From an uncultured Pseudomonadota bacterium (GTDB taxonomy: Bacteria; Myxococcota_A; UBA796; SXON01), in assembly GCA_903921785.1 (NCBI GenBank), contig CAIXRH010000267.1, positions 1 to 35,349 on the forward strand: a DNA stretch of 35,349 bases, written 5' to 3'. The notes beneath the pieces were generated by a model that was not told the origin of the DNA, made no database searches, and saw only the letters and a program-made list of their open reading frames with translations. A program made the translations under genes and the position numbers. This document shows, in pieces, positions 22,675 to 31,115 of the stretch; the first letter of the stretch is position 1, and the number at the start of each line of letters is the position of its first letter.

Positions 22675-23447
22675 TCCGACAGTTCCTCAACCCGCCGAAC
22701 TGGTTCAGCGCGGCGAGCCTGTTCTGCGGGCTGTACGCCATCTTCCTCGCCGGCGGCCCCAAAGCCGACGCAGGGACGTTCTACCAGGCCGGGCTCATGG
22801 TGTTCTACGCCGGCTTGTTCGATGCGCTCGACGGTCGCGTGGCCCGCCTCACCGGCACCGGCAGCGCGTTCGGCGTCCAGCTCGACTCGCTGATCGACGT
22901 GATCAGCTTCGGCGTGGCCCCCTCCACGTTGGTCTACTTCTGGAAGCTCCACGAGCTCGGCCCGGTCGGCGTGTTCGGCGCGTTCTTCTTCATGCTTTGC
23001 GGCTCGTTCCGCCTGGCGCGCTTCAACATCATGTCCGACGGCAAGGTGCACACCTTCGGTCCTGGCTCCACCATCACGGTCACCGGGGGCACGCTCGCGG
23101 CGCTCGTGATGTGGCAGGCGGGCGGCACGGGGCTGCAGCTCAGCGCCGAGCAGCTGATGGCGGCCTCGGTGGTGATGGCGGTGCTCATGGTGTCGAGCGT
23201 CCCGTACCGCACGATGAAGTCGCTGCGTCGAAACGCACGAACCCTGGCGGGCGTCACCATCTTCGCCGGCGCGTTCATCTACATGGGCGTCACCTACGAC
23301 ATCTCCACGGTCCTCGCCACGTTTGGCACGGTGGCCCTGCTGAGCGGTCCAGTAGAGTTCGTGGTGGCCTTCCCCGTTCGGCGTAAGCGGAAGCGCATGG
23401 GCCTCGACCCGCTCACCGGCGCCGCCATCGAGCCCGAGCAGCGGTAG
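22671..23447 (+). CDS. pssA: CDP-diacylglycerol--serine O-phosphatidyltransferase
   Basis: The protein has 258 residues and is an integral membrane enzyme with about 7-8 hydrophobic segments. It starts [14 protein letters not shown], the usual PssA opening. The CDP-alcohol phosphotransferase signature D-G-x2-A-R-x8-G-x3-D-x3-D is complete ([11 protein letters not shown], then GVQLDSLID). It condenses CDP-diacylglycerol with serine to phosphatidylserine, the precursor of phosphatidylethanolamine. After the core, [12 protein letters not shown] and VPYRTMKSL match the bacterial type-II PssA. The C-terminal tail is basic and cytoplasmic. The start lies in the aspartate-kinase stop (ATGA), and it is the last gene of the two-component operon. 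Confidence 0.92.
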   Translation: MIRQFLNPPNWFSAASLFCGLYAIFLAGGPKADAGTFYQAGLMVFYAGLFDALDGRVARLTGTGSAFGVQLDSLIDVISFGVAPSTLVYFWKLHELGPVGVFGAFFFMLCGSFRLARFNIMSDGKVHTFGPGSTITVTGGTLAALVMWQAGGTGLQLSAEQLMAASVVMAVLMVSSVPYRTMKSLRRNARTLAGVTIFAGAFIYMGVTYDISTVLATFGTVALLSGPVEFVVAFPVRRKRKRMGLDPLTGAAIEPEQR

Positions 23448-24121
23448 TCGCAGGCGGGCGGTGCCCGCGCGCGAAGCGGACTCCGTGCGAGCGGGGCCCG
23501 AGTTGAGCGCAATGTCGAAGCGAGGTGCAGCGAACCGCGTCGTGCGGACGAGGAGCGGCTCGCACCTACGCGGCGGACGTGACGGGGTGCCGAGCGCAGG
23601 CGGGGGCGCCGCGCGCGCGGCGGGCGGGGCAGGAGCGCCAGCTCCGGGCGGGACCGCAGGTTCCTGGCGGCCATGGTGGCGCCAGACCGACGTCGGCGCT
23701 CCGCTCCACCGCCCCAGGCGCCGGCGGGCAAAGCCCGCCGTGAACCGTCATCGTCCTTCGACCGGCCCCCGTTCCCGCGGCCGCGGCTCGACGAGCGGAC
23801 CCGGCCAAGGGGGCCGGGAGGCCCCGGCGGCGCCCGCCCGGGGAGCCATGCCCGTGCCAAAGATCTACGATAAACAACGGTGTGGGAAACCCCAAACCCC
23901 GGGATCGACACAGCGTCGGATCGAGCGCCCCGGCCCACCACAACGCGAGAGGCCGGTCGCCTCCCCGCTCACCGCGGCCCTGCCGCCGAGACCAGCGCCA
24001 TCGACGTCAACGTCGTCGACGCCGATGACCGCCGACGTCCGCGCCATCGACGTCCGCGACGCGACCGCTCGAACCGGCATCGTCGACGCCTCGTCCCGGA
24101 CGCACCCGCTTCGAAGGCAAG
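23448..24121. other. 674-nt convergent intergenic region
   Basis: The region lies between the 3' ends of pssA (+) and the macroglobulin C-terminal gene (-). Frames are open on both strands, but their translations are low-complexity Arg/Ala/Pro and match no family I recognise. Visible structure: a hairpin at 23722-23740, a less GC-rich island at about 23858-23925 (AAAGATCTACGATAAACAAC), and GACGTC-rich short repeats at about 24000-24060. No gene is called. Confidence 0.55.
23722..23740. terminator. 8-bp GC hairpin, possible bidirectional terminator
   Basis: CGGCGGGC (23722-23729), loop AAA and GCCCGCCG (23733-23740) form a perfect stem. It lies between convergent genes, but 275 nt from the pssA stop, and has no T-tract on either side. 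Confidence 0.35.
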
Positions 24122-26383
24122 CTATTGCCCGATCAACCACCGCGACGGGACGGCCAACGCCACGGCCTCCTCGCCCACGTAGACCCGCGTGGGGCCGCTG
24201 CTGAGCTGGCCGGAGAGCGCCGGAATCACCGGCAGATCCCCCTCCCAGCCCCCGCTCGGCACGCCCCGCAGCGTCAGGTAGCCCTCCGCGGCCTCCCAGG
24301 CGCCGAAGCCGGCAGCGCTGACCACGCTGTCCATGCCCGCCGGATCGGGATGCACGCCCGCGGGCAGGCCCACCCGCACGTCCGCCGCGACGTCGGTGGG
24401 CACCGCGATCCGAAGGTGCAACGCCGCGACCTGGCCCACCTTCGCGCTCGACGGAACCGCCGTGGCGACCTCCGCCGGGCCGCCGGACGTGGCCGCCCAG
24501 GGCCCGTACGACCGCGCCCGCCACGTGTAGACCAACCCCGGCGCCGCCGTTGCCGTGCGGACCTCAACCTTCGCCGCCGCGCCGCTCCACGGTGCACGCA
24601 GGGTGATCGCGGCGTGCCCCTGATCGGTGGCGACGCTGGCCTGCGCGGCGACCTGGCCGTCCACCGAAAGCTCGACCGCCGCAGACTTCGGAGCGTCCAA
24701 GGTGAAGACCGTGGAGAGCGCCCGGAGCGCCACGAGGCTCGCGCGCCCATCGCCCCAGCCGCCCCACGGGCTGCGCAACGCGAGGAGGCCGGTGGCCAGC
24801 GCCTTGGCGTCCTCATCGTGAGCGGCGAGCGCGAGCGCGGCCACCGCGGTGGCCTCCGCGTCGCTCACCCGCAGGCCATCCCCGCGGACCGCGCCTGCGG
24901 CCGGCAGGTGGGCTCCGTTGGTGTCCCGCACGAGGGCCGCGGTGACCTTCGCGGTGAGCCGCTCCACCAACTCCGGGTCCTTGATGGCCCCCGAGGCCAG
25001 CGCCCAGGCGGCGAGGTACGGGTCCTCCAGCCGGGAGACATTTCGGGCAAACGCCCCTTCTGCCCGCACGCGCACCGAGTCGTCCGCGCCGGCGGCACGC
25101 GCGCACGCGGCGGTCTCGGCCAGCGTACCGTCGATGTTCGTGGCCCCGACGAGCCAGGTGCCGTCGGGCGCCTGCTCTCGGCGCACCTGCTCGACCATTC
25201 GGTCGCGCAGGTCGCGCTCCAGCGTGTGCTCGGGTGCGTCGCGGAGGGCCTCGGCCAGGAGGCAGGCGGTGCGGGTGTCCGGCGCGCGGCCCGCGCGGGT
25301 GATCGGCAGCCAGCTCCGGATCCGGAGCGTTCGAAGGGCCTCAGGGTCCACATCGGTCTTGTCGAGCGTGGCGCCCGCGAGCGCAAGCGCGAAGCGGTAG
25401 CTCGCGTCCGACACGCCCGGCGACGGCAGACGCATGTCCTCCATGGGGATCACCCCGCCGCCGACGATCTCCTCCCGCAGCACGCTGGTCGCCCCGGCCC
25501 AGACCGTGACCACGATCTCGCCATCCGGACCGGTGTTTCCCGCCGGCACCTCCACGACCGCGCCGCCGACCGCGCCGGCCCCGCTCACGTCCGCCGGGCT
25601 CCCAGCGGGCCGAATCGGCAGCGTACGCTCTACGGTGTCCACCGAGCCGAACTGGGCGTGCACGGAGGCAATCCCAGAGCGTTCGGCGGTCACCGACACC
25701 CGCTGGGTGGCGCTGCCGCCCGCCGGCACCTTGAGGTTGCCGTGGCCGGCGCCGCTCGCCCCAACCACCGACACGTCGAGCGCCGCGGAGAGGTCCCCAT
25801 CGGTGGTGTTCATCACCTGGATCGGCAGCTCCACCCGATCTCCGGCGTACAGCGAGCCGGGCACCACCACATCCACGTAGGCCGGCAAGGTGGAGAGCAC
25901 GCTGAGCTCCGCGCCGCCCTGGGCGCCCTCCCGCGTCCACCCCAAACCGAGCACGCGCCAGGTGGTGAGGGAGTCGGGGACCGGGAAGGTGACCGTGGCG
26001 GTGCCCGTCGCGTCGGTCTGGACCGACGGAAGCCACAAGAAGCTCTCCGGGAACCAGCTCCGGGTGGGGGCCGGCTCGGCGGACTCCTTGTCCTTCTCCG
26101 CGCCGTTGAGCGCTTCCGTAGGGGCCGCAGCGACCTCCGCCCTCGTGATCCCCACCGCCTTGTCCATGGCCACGCCATCCATCTCGTCCATCTTGCGGCC
26201 CATCCCGCCCAGCCCGGGCGCGGCACCGCCGCCGCCCATCCCCGACCCCCGGGCGCCGAAGCCGCCGCTGGGCGCCTCCTCCTGCATCGGGGCGACCGAG
26301 GGGCTCATCGGCGCCTCCTTCTCGGAGCGGGACATGTCCGCGCAGGAGACGAGCGCGAGCAGCAGACTGAAACGGGCGTTCAT
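24122..26383 (-). CDS. Alpha-2-macroglobulin C-terminal half, lipoprotein, thioester motif absent
   Basis: The protein has 753 residues. MNARFSLLLALVSC carries a lipobox (LVSC). Residues about 25-110 are Gly/Met/Glu-rich and probably disordered (RGSGMGGGG). The A2M domain begins with SWFPESFLWLPSVQTDATG and TVTFPVPDSLTTWRVLGLGWT, followed by MG-type beta domains. An alpha/alpha-toroid-like helical region (about 340-560) matches the thioester domain of the family. The thioester motif CxEQ expected near its start is missing; the stretch there reads MRLPSPGVSDASYRFALA. A receptor-binding-like beta domain ends the protein. Bacterial macroglobulins trap proteases at the cell surface. The ATG overlaps the stop of the N-terminal half, so the two proteins are probably made together and associate. 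Confidence 0.8.
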   Translation of the reverse strand: MNARFSLLLALVSCADMSRSEKEAPMSPSVAPMQEEAPSGGFGARGSGMGGGGAAPGLGGMGRKMDEMDGVAMDKAVGITRAEVAAAPTEALNGAEKDKESAEPAPTRSWFPESFLWLPSVQTDATGTATVTFPVPDSLTTWRVLGLGWTREGAQGGAELSVLSTLPAYVDVVVPGSLYAGDRVELPIQVMNTTDGDLSAALDVSVVGASGAGHGNLKVPAGGSATQRVSVTAERSGIASVHAQFGSVDTVERTLPIRPAGSPADVSGAGAVGGAVVEVPAGNTGPDGEIVVTVWAGATSVLREEIVGGGVIPMEDMRLPSPGVSDASYRFALALAGATLDKTDVDPEALRTLRIRSWLPITRAGRAPDTRTACLLAEALRDAPEHTLERDLRDRMVEQVRREQAPDGTWLVGATNIDGTLAETAACARAAGADDSVRVRAEGAFARNVSRLEDPYLAAWALASGAIKDPELVERLTAKVTAALVRDTNGAHLPAAGAVRGDGLRVSDAEATAVAALALAAHDEDAKALATGLLALRSPWGGWGDGRASLVALRALSTVFTLDAPKSAAVELSVDGQVAAQASVATDQGHAAITLRAPWSGAAAKVEVRTATAAPGLVYTWRARSYGPWAATSGGPAEVATAVPSSAKVGQVAALHLRIAVPTDVAADVRVGLPAGVHPDPAGMDSVVSAAGFGAWEAAEGYLTLRGVPSGGWEGDLPVIPALSGQLSSGPTRVYVGEEAVALAVPSRWLIGQ

Positions 26384-29376
26384 GGGGCCTCCGTCGCGAC
26401 GTACACCGACCAGTTCTCCACATCCTCGGGCAGGTGGCTCGCATCCGCGACGACCACCCGCGGATCGACCAGCGCTTGTAGATCGCCAGGCAGCGCGCTC
26501 AGATGCAGGGGCCGACCGAAGGGGTCGGTGGCCGGGTGTTTCGCCAGGGTCTCCTCCCAGAGGCGCACCATGCGTTCGGCGGTCATCAGGTCGCTGGCCG
26601 CAGCGGACTTCTCCCACGCCCGTTCGGCGGTACGCAGCTCCGCATACTGGGCATAGAAGCTCGCAGAGAGCGGCGTCTCCACGTCGGGCGTGCCCGACGC
26701 GGAGGTGGTCACGCTGTCCGCCGCTGGCGAGGTGGGCGGCAGGCCCGAGATGCGGAGCACGGTAGCCTGCAGGGCAAAGTCCCCCTGGATCTGGCCGGTC
26801 TGGAGGGCCTTGGCGTCCAAAACCCCGAACGCCGGGGAGTCGCTGGTCGCGAGCACCGTGGTGCCCGCCCAGTCATCCGGCGCTGGGAGCGTGGCCAAGG
26901 CGGACATCGTCGAGTCCACGCCGCTGATGGTCACCCCCGCCGCCGTGGGCGAGCCATGGTTGGTGGTCGTGACCGTGAGCGAGCCCTCGCCGCCCGGCGT
27001 CCAGGCCGTGGGGTTGGTGAGCGCCACGTGCAGCTCCGCCTTCGGGCGGACGTACAGGACGGCCTTCGCGCCCTGCCACTCGACCGTGCCGAAGCCCGAG
27101 GCGTCTGGCGGGATGGTGAGGGTGCCCGCCCGGTTGTTTGGATCGAAGGGGAACTTCACCATCAACCGGTCGCCCTGCATGAGCGAGAAGCCGTCGGGGA
27201 ACCAGCCGGTGAAGCCGGGGCCGCGCACCGCGGTGAGCTGAACCTCATCCCCCGGCGCGACGACCACCTCAGAGAACCGAAGCCGCAGGTCGGGCACGGT
27301 GCCCTCGTGCATGCGCAGCGTCGTCTGACCGACGCCCTCCACCTTCACCAGGTACGCGAAGCCCGGCCAGGAAGCGGGGCTGGTGCGCGACGCTTCGTCG
27401 GAGCTACCCTCGAAGGAGCTGACGGAGACGAGCCCCGCGGCGGCGGTGTCCGCTGGGGATTCGAGGGTGACGCCCGAGAGCGCCCGACTGACACACGCTG
27501 CCGTGGTCGCCAGACCCGCCTCGCCCTCGTGGCGCACCTCGGACACCCGGATGGCCCGACTGCCGGGGGTCGTCTCCCACAACCACGCCGCCGGAAGGTC
27601 GCCGCCAACTGTGGAGGAGGCACACCCGCGAGCGAGATGCACCGCGTCGAGCAACGGGTCCGTCACTTCGGCGACGCCGGAGAACGTGGACACGTCGGCG
27701 CTGAGGGAGGGACCACCCGGATCGTTGAGCGTGAGCGAGCCGCTCACCACCCGACTGCCGCGCACCGCGATGCCGCCGCCGGCGTTCTGGCGAAGGCAGG
27801 TGAGCACGTACCCCGGGAGGTTGTCGGCCCACACTCCGTCCACTCGGCCACCGCTGACGCGGAAGGTCACCGAGTCGGAGATGCCTCCGTCCACGAAGCG
27901 GGCGCAGGGCGCCCAGGCCACCCGGAGGCGATCCGCGGCCTGGCGAAGCTCGAGATCGGTGCCCCCGTCCGTGACGTCGGTGAGCTCGCCCAGCTCGATC
28001 GGCGCGGGCGGAGCGGGGGGACGGATCGGCAACGCGGGCTCGGTGACCGTGACCGGCTGGCCTGGGTCGACCTGAACGCGGGCCACCGCGTCGGCGTCCG
28101 TAGCGGCATCCACGCCGGGATCCCGAGGGTCCCACTCGCGGCGCAGGTGCACCTTGGCGTTGGGCAGCGGCGCGCCGTCGGGCGTGGTGACCCGCAGATA
28201 GAGGCGATTGTTGGTGTCGGCGACCAGGCCGTCGGCGAGCTCGGTGACCGCCTCCACGGCGATCGCATCCTCGCTCAGCAACAGCGACGTGCTCCCCGAC
28301 GCGGACTCCCCGGCCTCCTCCGTGACCGTAGCGCTCAGGGTGAGGGTGACCTTCCCGACGAGGTCTTCCGGAATGGCAGGGAGGGCGTAGGTGAAGGCAC
28401 CCTGGGCGTCCGTACGGGTGACGACCTCCTCGAGCCACGCGCTCGGGGGCGGCCAGTCGCCGACCGGCCAGAGCTTGAGCCGCACGTCTGCGTTGCGGAC
28501 GGCCGCGCCGGAGGCGTACCGGGCCACACCCTTCACGGTGGGCTGGCTGGCCTTGCCCCACCACGACTTCGCGGGGGTGAGCGCCACCGTGAAGCGCGGG
28601 AGGCGGAACGGGCGGACTTCAAAGGTGCGGCGGGTGGTGAGCTCGCCGCTGAGGAACGAGGCGGACCAGAGACCCGGCTCCGCGTCCTCCGGGAGGGGGA
28701 AGGTCGTGGAGACCACGCCCATTGCCTCGGTTGCGCCCTTTTCCTCGTAGACCAGCTCGCCCGACTGGTCGAAGAACTGCCAGCGGCCGGGGCGACCTTC
28801 GGCGGGGGCCAGGGAGCCGGCCTCGAGCACCACGGCGCGCACGCGGACGGTCTGCCCCGGCTTGTAGAGAGGCGCGTCGGTGAGCAGGTGCTCGAGCGCC
28901 GGGCGGTAAAGCGGCAGGGGCGCGTCCTGCACGAGGTCTGCGCTGGGGACGTTGGCCTTCACCCGGAGGAGGTAGTCGCCGTCCGGGATATCCTTCGGGA
29001 GAAACACGGATGCGGACATGCCGCCGGAGCCGTCGGCCGTCCAGCCCTTCTCGGGCTCCAGCGGGGACTCCTTCCCCGCCGGATCGACCAGAAACAAGGA
29101 GGGGGACATCCGCCGGAGCGGGCGGATATCGATCGGGTTGAGCTGCTCGTCGTAGAGCTGGCCCAGCCCCTGCACGTACACCGAGCCGCGGACGCCGCGA
29201 CCCAGCCCCGAGGCGCTGACCGAGAGGTAGGGCAGCACGCCGGCCGGGCACCGCTCGACCATGACGCCATCCTTGAACAGCGTGCGCCAGCAGGGACCGA
29301 GGAGCCCCACGCAGGTGACCACCGCCGAAGCCCCCAAGAGGAGCAGCCCGATCAGGACCTTCTTCCACGTACGCAT
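26380..29376 (-). CDS. Alpha-2-macroglobulin N-terminal half, membrane-anchored
   Basis: The protein has 998 residues from ATG 29376, preceded by the Shine-Dalgarno-like GAGGTGGTG; the upstream ATG 29442 lacks one. RTWKKVLIGLLLLGASAVV is an N-terminal signal anchor; a lipobox is not convincing (VVTC). MG domains follow: LLTDAPLYKPGQTVRVRAV is the MG2 hallmark, then FEVRPFRLPRFTVALTP and PTVKGVARYASGAAVRNADV (MG3), and further MG-like repeats (TPDGAPLPNAKVHLRREW). Residues about 470-700 include Cys pairs and may be a bait-like or inserted region. The last 300 residues (VVVAPGDEVQL, AKAVLYVRPKAELHV) are further beta-rich macroglobulin segments. The protein stops before the A2M/thioester part, which the next gene encodes. 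Whole bacterial A2M proteins have about 1500-1900 residues; the sum here (about 1750) fits. Confidence 0.78.
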   Translation of the reverse strand: MRTWKKVLIGLLLLGASAVVTCVGLLGPCWRTLFKDGVMVERCPAGVLPYLSVSASGLGRGVRGSVYVQGLGQLYDEQLNPIDIRPLRRMSPSLFLVDPAGKESPLEPEKGWTADGSGGMSASVFLPKDIPDGDYLLRVKANVPSADLVQDAPLPLYRPALEHLLTDAPLYKPGQTVRVRAVVLEAGSLAPAEGRPGRWQFFDQSGELVYEEKGATEAMGVVSTTFPLPEDAEPGLWSASFLSGELTTRRTFEVRPFRLPRFTVALTPAKSWWGKASQPTVKGVARYASGAAVRNADVRLKLWPVGDWPPPSAWLEEVVTRTDAQGAFTYALPAIPEDLVGKVTLTLSATVTEEAGESASGSTSLLLSEDAIAVEAVTELADGLVADTNNRLYLRVTTPDGAPLPNAKVHLRREWDPRDPGVDAATDADAVARVQVDPGQPVTVTEPALPIRPPAPPAPIELGELTDVTDGGTDLELRQAADRLRVAWAPCARFVDGGISDSVTFRVSGGRVDGVWADNLPGYVLTCLRQNAGGGIAVRGSRVVSGSLTLNDPGGPSLSADVSTFSGVAEVTDPLLDAVHLARGCASSTVGGDLPAAWLWETTPGSRAIRVSEVRHEGEAGLATTAACVSRALSGVTLESPADTAAAGLVSVSSFEGSSDEASRTSPASWPGFAYLVKVEGVGQTTLRMHEGTVPDLRLRFSEVVVAPGDEVQLTAVRGPGFTGWFPDGFSLMQGDRLMVKFPFDPNNRAGTLTIPPDASGFGTVEWQGAKAVLYVRPKAELHVALTNPTAWTPGGEGSLTVTTTNHGSPTAAGVTISGVDSTMSALATLPAPDDWAGTTVLATSDSPAFGVLDAKALQTGQIQGDFALQATVLRISGLPPTSPAADSVTTSASGTPDVETPLSASFYAQYAELRTAERAWEKSAAASDLMTAERMVRLWEETLAKHPATDPFGRPLHLSALPGDLQALVDPRVVVADASHLPEDVENWSVYVATEAP

Positions 29377-29493
29377 CACCACCTCGCCCAGCGCCGCAAC
29401 GAACGGCGCCGGCCCATTCACCTTACGCCGCCAGCCGGACAAAAAATGGCGGGATCGGAAAAAAGGACGCGGCGGGGTGTCGCGGAGGGGCCG

Positions 29494-31062
29494 CTACCCC
29501 TCGATGCCGAGGAGCTTCCCGAGGATCACCCGGTCGCCCTGAACGGCGGTGCGCTGCATGTAGAAGCTGAGCCCGCGCTCCCCGCCGAGCTCCTCGCCGC
29601 CCCCCGCCCGCCCCGGCCCGCCGTGGATGCACGACGGCAGCACCATCCCCGGCGCCGACACCTGATCGGCGACCTTGGAAGAAGTGAGCATGAAGCGACC
29701 GAGCCAGGGAGATGCCTCAACCAGAACGGTGCCGAGCCACGCGCGGTCGTCGCTGTAGGCGGTGGACATCAAGCTGCCCTGGCCACGGGCGAGCGCCGCC
29801 GCGCCTTCGGACGCGGACCCGTCGTAGGGGAGGATCGAGACGTTCGGACCGAACACTTCGAGGTCGTGCACAGCGCCCGCCGCCGCGCTCTCCATGCGGA
29901 TGACGGTCGGCGCCACGAAGAAGCCCTTGCCCACCGGGGCGTCCTTGCCGTCCACCCGCTGGCCATTCCCGGTGATGAACCGACCGTTCGCCGCCAGGGT
30001 GTTGATGCCGGCGAGCACGTCGCGGAGCTGGGAGGCGGTGCTGACCGGACCCATGGTGACGCCGTCGACGAGCGGGTTGCCCACGGTCGTGGCGGCGAGC
30101 TGCTCCAGGAGCGCCTCTTCGAAGGCCTCGACGAGCGGCTCGGGGACGATCACCCGGCGGATGGCCGTGCACTTCTGTCCGGCCTTCTGGGTCATGTCGG
30201 TGGCGACGTGGCGCACCGCCGTGCTCCAGAGCTCGGAGCCGATCTCCACGTCCGGCGCGAGCAGCGCAGCGTTGAGCGAATCCGCCTCGACGTTCACGCG
30301 GACGCCACGCTCGGCGAAGCCCGGGGTGTTGCGGAGCATCGCGCCCGTGGCGTTGCTGCCGGTGAACGCCAGGGAGTCCTGCGGACCGAGGCGCCGGAGG
30401 AGGTCGCCGGTTGAGCCGCAGACGAGCTGGAACGCGCCTTCGGGGAGCAGCCCGCTCTGCGCGAGCAGCTCGGTCATGCGGAAGGTGACCAGCGCCGTGG
30501 CGGTGGCCGGCTTGGAGATGATCGGGGCGCCCGCGAGCCACGCCACCGCCGCCTTCTCGAAGGTGCCCCATGCGGGGAAGTTGAAGGCGTTGATGTGCAC
30601 CGCGACGCCCGGGCGGGGGAGCCAGAGGTGCTGACCGCCGAAGCGGGGGGCGCGGGTGAGCTGGGCGAGCTCGCCGTCGAGGATCCACGGGCGATCCCCC
30701 AGCTTCGCGGCCATGGCCTCGCCGGTCGCCGCGTAGGCACCGAGGGTGCCGATGGCGCCGTCCACGTCGAACTTCGCGTCGCCGCGGGTGTTGCCGCCGT
30801 TGAGCTGCGCGAGGTCGAGGAGCTCCTCGCGGTTGGCGTGGAAGAGCTTCTGGACGCCCTTGATCAGCGCCGCGCGCTGGGCCCAGGAGAGCTTCCGCAG
30901 CTCCGCGCCGGCGGCGCGTGCGTGGTCGAGCGCGGCGCCGAAGTCCAGGCCCTCGCTGGTGGCCTCAGCGATCACCTCTTCCGAGGCGGGGTTCACCAGA
31001 CGGGCGGGGGTACCGGAGCCATCGAACCAGCGGCCGGCGACGTACGACTTCAGGCGCACCAT
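29494..31062 (-). CDS. PaaZ/BoxD-like CoA-semialdehyde dehydrogenase (ALDH family)
   Basis: The protein has 522 residues. YVAGRW at the start, GVAVHINAFNFPAWGTFEKA, ISKPATATA, LAFTGSNATG, VNVEADSLN with Glu259, and KAGQKCTAIRR with catalytic Cys298 give a complete ALDH. The C-terminal IHGGPGRAGGGEELGG and YMQRTAVQG are characteristic of the PaaZ aldehyde-dehydrogenase domain and of BoxD. Both oxidise a CoA-linked semialdehyde in aerobic phenylacetyl-CoA or benzoyl-CoA breakdown. PaaZ also carries a hydratase domain, absent here, so a stand-alone BoxD-type enzyme is a good alternative. No other pathway gene is in the window. The gene has its own leadered promoter-like element 21 nt upstream. 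Confidence 0.85.
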   Translation of the reverse strand: MVRLKSYVAGRWFDGSGTPARLVNPASEEVIAEATSEGLDFGAALDHARAAGAELRKLSWAQRAALIKGVQKLFHANREELLDLAQLNGGNTRGDAKFDVDGAIGTLGAYAATGEAMAAKLGDRPWILDGELAQLTRAPRFGGQHLWLPRPGVAVHINAFNFPAWGTFEKAAVAWLAGAPIISKPATATALVTFRMTELLAQSGLLPEGAFQLVCGSTGDLLRRLGPQDSLAFTGSNATGAMLRNTPGFAERGVRVNVEADSLNAALLAPDVEIGSELWSTAVRHVATDMTQKAGQKCTAIRRVIVPEPLVEAFEEALLEQLAATTVGNPLVDGVTMGPVSTASQLRDVLAGINTLAANGRFITGNGQRVDGKDAPVGKGFFVAPTVIRMESAAAGAVHDLEVFGPNVSILPYDGSASEGAAALARGQGSLMSTAYSDDRAWLGTVLVEASPWLGRFMLTSSKVADQVSAPGMVLPSCIHGGPGRAGGGEELGGERGLSFYMQRTAVQGDRVILGKLLGIEG

Positions 31063-31083
31063 GGGGGTCCTCGGGGGCCCGCC

Positions 31084-31089
31084 CCGCTA
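31084..31089 (-). promoter_or_regulatory. -10-like element TAGCGG, leadered promoter of the ALDH gene
   Basis: It lies 21 nt upstream of ATG 31062 in the context GGTTAGCGG, identical to 414-422 on the plus strand. GAGGA lies between it and the start. Confidence 0.45.
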
Positions 31090-31115
31090 ACCCGCACGCG
31101 CGCCCACGTGCCGCC

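Noticed and set aside
23461-24204. Plus-strand open frame in the intergenic region after pssA
   Set aside because: It is Arg/Pro/Ala low complexity, has no ribosome binding site, matches no known domain and runs into the macroglobulin gene.
29440-29475. T-tracts (minus strand) downstream of the ALDH gene as an intrinsic terminator
   Set aside because: The only stem nearby overlaps the ALDH stop codon and lies too far from the T-tract.
29494-31062. Calling the ALDH a full PaaZ
   Set aside because: The protein ends after the ALDH domain; the hydratase domain of PaaZ is absent, so PaaZ-domain-like or BoxD-like is safer.
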